Positions 23,270 to 26,029 of a stretch of 26,029 nucleotides of DNA are shown piece after piece; the stretch's first letter is position 1; every line of letters begins with the position of its first letter. Both the position numbers and the translations under genes were made by a program. Origin of the DNA: CAIOZA01 sp964464375 (GTDB taxonomy: Bacteria > Bacteroidota > Ignavibacteria > Kapaibacteriales > UBA2268); contig CAYXFU010000048.1 in assembly GCA_964464375.1 (NCBI GenBank), positions 1-26,029 of the forward strand. Reading direction: 5' to 3'. The notes under the pieces were generated by a model, which did no database searches, was not told where the DNA came from, and saw only the letters and a list, made by a program, of their open reading frames with translations.

Positions 23270-24043
23270 CTATAATTCACTTAATAATCTGACTATATCC
23301 AATTTTAAGACAATTGAATTATCAATATTGATTACTTCCTTTACATTCCCACCAAATCTGGTACTTTCAAGCTTTGAATAGCTATCTTGTGAGATAGTGG
23401 CGATTTTGTCAATTTTATCTGCGTTAAAAGATTGCAGAACTCCATCTGTGTTGATTATGACTGCAAATTCCTGATAGCTGGTTTGAAACAAGATGTAAAG
23501 CTCTGCAAACAGTTTCTTTATTGAGGCAAGTTCCTTATCTCTTCCTTCAATACAAAGTTCCATAGCCTCAGTAAATTTATTCTGATGTTCAAGTTCCTTT
23601 ACATGAATGCCCAAAGCATGAATATTGTTGTGTGGCTTCTCGAAGTTTGTCAAGAAGTTTGCAAGAACGATATTGTTTGTTTTAAAAGAATAGAACCATT
23701 TACCGAATTTGCACATCCTTGGATCGGTAGTCAGCTTGAATTCACGGCGGTCTTTCACTGATGCGATGAGTTCATCGACCCAATTTATATGATCCTGTTC
23801 GCGTTCCTTGAGCATATCTATCATGTCCTTAGCTTCATCTTCGAGGGATTGGAAGCCTAGCATTCTTCTAAGATCAATAAGCGGGATAATACGGTCTCTC
23901 AGGTTCATAATCCCACGCACATTCTTTGATGCATTTGGAATTTTCATATACTTAGGCATTCGGACAATTTCTAAAACATAGTCAAGATCAATAGCAAACT
24001 TGTTGGTCGAGGATTCAAAAATAAGAACTTGTGTCTCTAACAT
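23270..24043 (-). CDS. CheW-like coupling protein with an inserted CZB zinc-binding domain
   Basis: This 257-residue cytoplasmic protein has residues 1-65 as the first half of a CheW fold (VLIFESSTNKFAIDLDYVLEIVRMP, then VRGIMNLRDRIIPLIDLRRMLG). The second half resumes after about 190 (FAVIINTDGVLQSF, KIATISQ, FGGNVKEVINIDNSIVLKLDIVRLL). Between them is a CZB domain with the full zinc-ligand set: His85 (DHINWVDEL), Cys111 (CKFGKWF), His138 and His142 (HNNIHALG). CZB domains sense zinc and hypochlorous acid in chemoreceptors and cyclases. CheW couples receptors to the CheA kinase. The combination suggests a redox- or zinc-tuned adaptor. No CheA, receptor or other che gene is in the window. Stop codon TAG. 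Confidence 0.88.
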   Translation of the reverse strand: MLETQVLIFESSTNKFAIDLDYVLEIVRMPKYMKIPNASKNVRGIMNLRDRIIPLIDLRRMLGFQSLEDEAKDMIDMLKEREQDHINWVDELIASVKDRREFKLTTDPRMCKFGKWFYSFKTNNIVLANFLTNFEKPHNNIHALGIHVKELEHQNKFTEAMELCIEGRDKELASIKKLFAELYILFQTSYQEFAVIINTDGVLQSFNADKIDKIATISQDSYSKLESTRFGGNVKEVINIDNSIVLKLDIVRLLSEL

Positions 24044-24242
24044 AAAATTAACCTAATAAAAAGAACAAAGTATATAATAAATGATATTTTTTACGATATT
24101 TCCATTTAAGTATTTTTAATATTATCAATTTAGGATATTTTAATGAAAATAAAAAGAAGGATTATTAATAAAAATTATTCTTATCTTTTTTCGTGATTAT
24201 CATCTTTATTTGTCCAATATTGAAATTATTTATTAGAAATAT

Positions 24243-25397
24243 ATGAAGTCCTATCAACTTGCAACATTCCTGACAATTGTATTAACTGTATATTCCGCCG
24301 TTAATTATTACATTTTTATTCGCGGATGGCAGGCACTGCCGGGCAATACAATGGTTAAATCTATATATACTATTGCTTTTGTCTGCTTATTTTTGTCATA
24401 TATTCTCAGCAGAGTTATTGAAAGGTTCGGTTTAACTGAATTATCTGTAACGCTTAACTGGATAGGATCTTTCTGGCTGGCGGCAATGCTCTACTTTGTG
24501 TTGTTTCTTGTATTTGCAGATCTGATGCGAATATTCAATCATTTCTTTCATTTTTTTCCGTCGTTTATCACATCTGACTGGCAAAAATCTAAGCTGGTTT
24601 ATCTTTGTGGTACTTTTGTCTTGACATTGATAATTATAACAGGTGGGTTCATCAATGATATGAATCCGCGGCTGAAAACGCTTGACATCACTATTGACAA
24701 GCCCTCAAAGATAAAAAAACTCAAAATTCTAATGGCTTCTGATATTCACATAGGAGCTATCATTGGTTATGCTAAAGTAGAAAAGCTTGTAGAAAGCATA
24801 AATTCACATAAGCCCGATATTGTGCTGTTCCCCGGTGATATTTTGGATGAAGATGTTTCACTTGTCCGCAAACGAATGTCCGGCGAGCCAATGAAGAAGT
24901 TGGTTTCTCCGCTCGGAGTGTATGCCATACCCGGCAACCATGAGTATATTGGAGGATACGACAGTGCTTCGGATTACATAGAATCGCTTGGAATAAAGAT
25001 TCTACGTGATAAGTATATATTGATCGGCGAATCGTTCTACCTGGTGGGACGTGACGACAGAAGCAAGAATCAGTTTTCAGGACAGAAGAGATCGGATCTG
25101 GAGACATTAATCACGGGGATAGATAAGACTTTGCCCATAATAATGATGGATCACCAGCCGTTTGCTCTTGAGGAAGCAGTAAAAGCCGGAGTTGACCTAC
25201 AGCTATCAGGTCATACGCATCACGGGCAGATGTGGCCCTTCAATTATATCACTAATAAAGTCTATGAACTCAGCTGGGGTTATTTGAAAAAAGGAAATAC
25301 CCAATTTTATGTGTCATCTGGTTATGGATCTTGGGGACCACCCGTTAGGACAGGCAATCATCCTGAGCTGATGGTGCTGAACATTCATTTCCGGTGA
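24243..25397 (+). CDS. Membrane-anchored calcineurin-like metallophosphoesterase
   Basis: This 384-residue protein has about four hydrophobic segments in residues 1-140 (roughly 6-26, 38-57, 75-96, 118-136), then a metallophosphoesterase domain facing the cytoplasm or the outside. All metal ligands are visible: Asp167 and His169 (ASDIHIG), Asp199 (PGDILDED), Asn232-His233-Glu234 (PGNHEY), His304 (MMDHQP), and His324/His326 (SGHTHHGQMWP). The YaeI/YkoQ-like group hydrolyses phosphodiesters, including lipid or nucleotide substrates; this one's substrate is unknown. It has its own AT-rich upstream region of 199 bp, divergent from the CheW-CZB gene, with no clear ribosome binding site. The ATG at 24243 gives a sensible membrane start. 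Confidence 0.9.
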   Translation: MKSYQLATFLTIVLTVYSAVNYYIFIRGWQALPGNTMVKSIYTIAFVCLFLSYILSRVIERFGLTELSVTLNWIGSFWLAAMLYFVLFLVFADLMRIFNHFFHFFPSFITSDWQKSKLVYLCGTFVLTLIIITGGFINDMNPRLKTLDITIDKPSKIKKLKILMASDIHIGAIIGYAKVEKLVESINSHKPDIVLFPGDILDEDVSLVRKRMSGEPMKKLVSPLGVYAIPGNHEYIGGYDSASDYIESLGIKILRDKYILIGESFYLVGRDDRSKNQFSGQKRSDLETLITGIDKTLPIIMMDHQPFALEEAVKAGVDLQLSGHTHHGQMWPFNYITNKVYELSWGYLKKGNTQFYVSSGYGSWGPPVRTGNHPELMVLNIHFR

Positions 25398-25526
25398 GAT
25401 ATTAACCCGGACAATAGATGCGTATCTAATTTGCCTAGTCAAAAAAGAGATTTCAGTGATCACTCGAATGAGGTGAATAGTACAGTATTTCTAAAGAATG
25501 GAAAAAGTCTTTACCTTCATTTTCTT

Positions 25527-25552
25527 GAACCAACGTTTTAAATCGTTGGTTC
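25527..25552 (+). terminator. Hairpin downstream of the metallophosphoesterase gene, possible terminator
   Basis: A perfect 9-bp stem GAACCAACG with CGTTGGTTC has an 8-nt AT loop. It lies 130 bp past the stop and lacks a strong T-run on the plus side, so it may be another dispersed repeat rather than a terminator. Confidence 0.4.
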
Positions 25553-25847
25553 TGATTCAATGTACATAATGCAACTTTCAAAAAGATTGCATCTTTCCGA
25601 AAGTGAAAATTGTATCTTTTGCACTATTTTAATGAATTTAAAGGCATATAAAATGCTTGTAACGTGCTTATATTTCAATCATCTTACTTTTGGGTTTGCA
25701 CTTTTGCATCATTTCCATTGGTTTTTTTGATTTTTTTATGTCGCTCCTACGGAGATTTGATATGTTTTGTTGATTTATTTTCTATTAAGATTTCGCTACT
25801 ACGTAGCTCTTTTCAATGAACAATGATCAAACACCAATGACCAATAA

Positions 25848-25905
25848 ATACAGAATTGTCCTCACCCTGCCCTCTCCGACAATCGGAGTGGGAATTAATA
25901 CAAAT
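25848..25905. repeat. Third copy of the CCCTCTCCGACAATCGGAG repeat
   Basis: This shares AATACAGAATTGTCCTCACC and the following hairpin with the upstream blocks of the two T9SS paralogues (near 21028 and 22800), with one mismatch in the stem (GGAGTGGG). It shows that this part of those blocks is an independent dispersed element. Confidence 0.8.
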
Positions 25906-26029
25906 TGCATCAGGATTTTGCATCGTTTGCATCGTGTTTTTGATTTTTATTATCAATCCTGTAAGGATGATATATGTATAGAAAAACATGTCTAAAATGA
26001 ATCGAAATCCCTTTAGGGATGACACTTAC

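Larger units (their letters stand above)
25398..26029. other. Gene-free region made of short palindromic repeats
   Basis: In order it contains: a hairpin at 25527-25552; an A/T-rich part with the direct repeat GATTGCATCTT / ATTGTATCTT (about 25584-25621); a pair of small stems, GCTCCTACGGAG and GCTACTACGTAGC (25743-25806); a third copy of the CCCTCTCCGACAATCGGAG repeat (about 25848-25905, one stem mismatch); and two stems, ATCCT-GTA-AGGAT (25956-25968) and ATCCCT-TT-AGGGAT (26007-26020). A 70-codon minus-strand frame over the last part is translated repeat and is not called. The window ends inside this region. Confidence 0.65.

Noticed and set aside
25813..26025. 70-codon minus-strand frame at the window end
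   Set aside because: It runs through several short palindromic repeats and has no ribosome binding site or protein-like pattern.

Overview
The window is AT-rich chromosomal DNA from a member of the Bacteroidota/Chlorobiota group. Several features point there: type IX secretion (T9SS) C-terminal sorting tails on three secreted proteins, a DUF2723/TMEM260-like membrane glycosyltransferase, a fused alpha/beta branched-chain 2-oxoacid dehydrogenase E1, a giant Ycf48-like plus choice-of-anchor surface protein, and many short dispersed palindromic repeats. The style resembles Ignavibacteria or Candidatus Kapabacteria, but no rRNA or other marker here fixes the phylum, so that placement is inference. 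No tRNA, rRNA, CRISPR array, transposase or phage gene was seen.

Layout. 1-2.3 kb (minus strand): a tiny secreted peptide, purN, a ParE-type toxin-antitoxin (TA) pair and a small lipoprotein. 2.7-6.9 kb (plus): a ~1406-residue secreted multidomain protein. 7.3-8.5 kb (minus): holB. 8.6-12.2 kb (plus): fused 2-oxoacid dehydrogenase E1, then a membrane family 2 glycosyltransferase. 12.3-14.9 kb (minus): a second TA locus whose toxin has a premature stop codon, a lipoprotein of unknown function, and overlapping folK and folB. 15.2-19.2 kb (plus): the DUF2723 glycosyltransferase and an Alg5-like polyprenyl-phosphate sugar synthase, a plausible donor-synthase/transferase pair for surface glycosylation. 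19.6-23.3 kb (minus): two mosaic paralogues of a T9SS-sorted beta-propeller-like protein, repeated together with their upstream regions, and a short remnant of a third copy. 23.3-24.0 kb (minus): a CheW protein with a CZB zinc-binding domain inserted in the CheW fold. 24.2-25.4 kb (plus): a membrane-anchored metallophosphoesterase. 25.4-26.0 kb: repeat-rich DNA with no gene.

Housekeeping functions (purN, holB, folB-folK, E1) are interleaved with accessory genes, and most gaps carry small palindromic repeats. The most notable observations are: (i) the two paralogues, with blocks of exact DNA identity alternating with a strongly diverged central segment; (ii) the CheW-CZB insertion; (iii) both TA loci lying between two direct copies of a hairpin repeat about 0.67 kb apart; (iv) a RelE-like toxin knocked out by one TGA at what looks like a conserved Trp codon; and (v) a MITE-like 131-bp element present in two opposite orientations. 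I did not find a convincing large undescribed multigene system.
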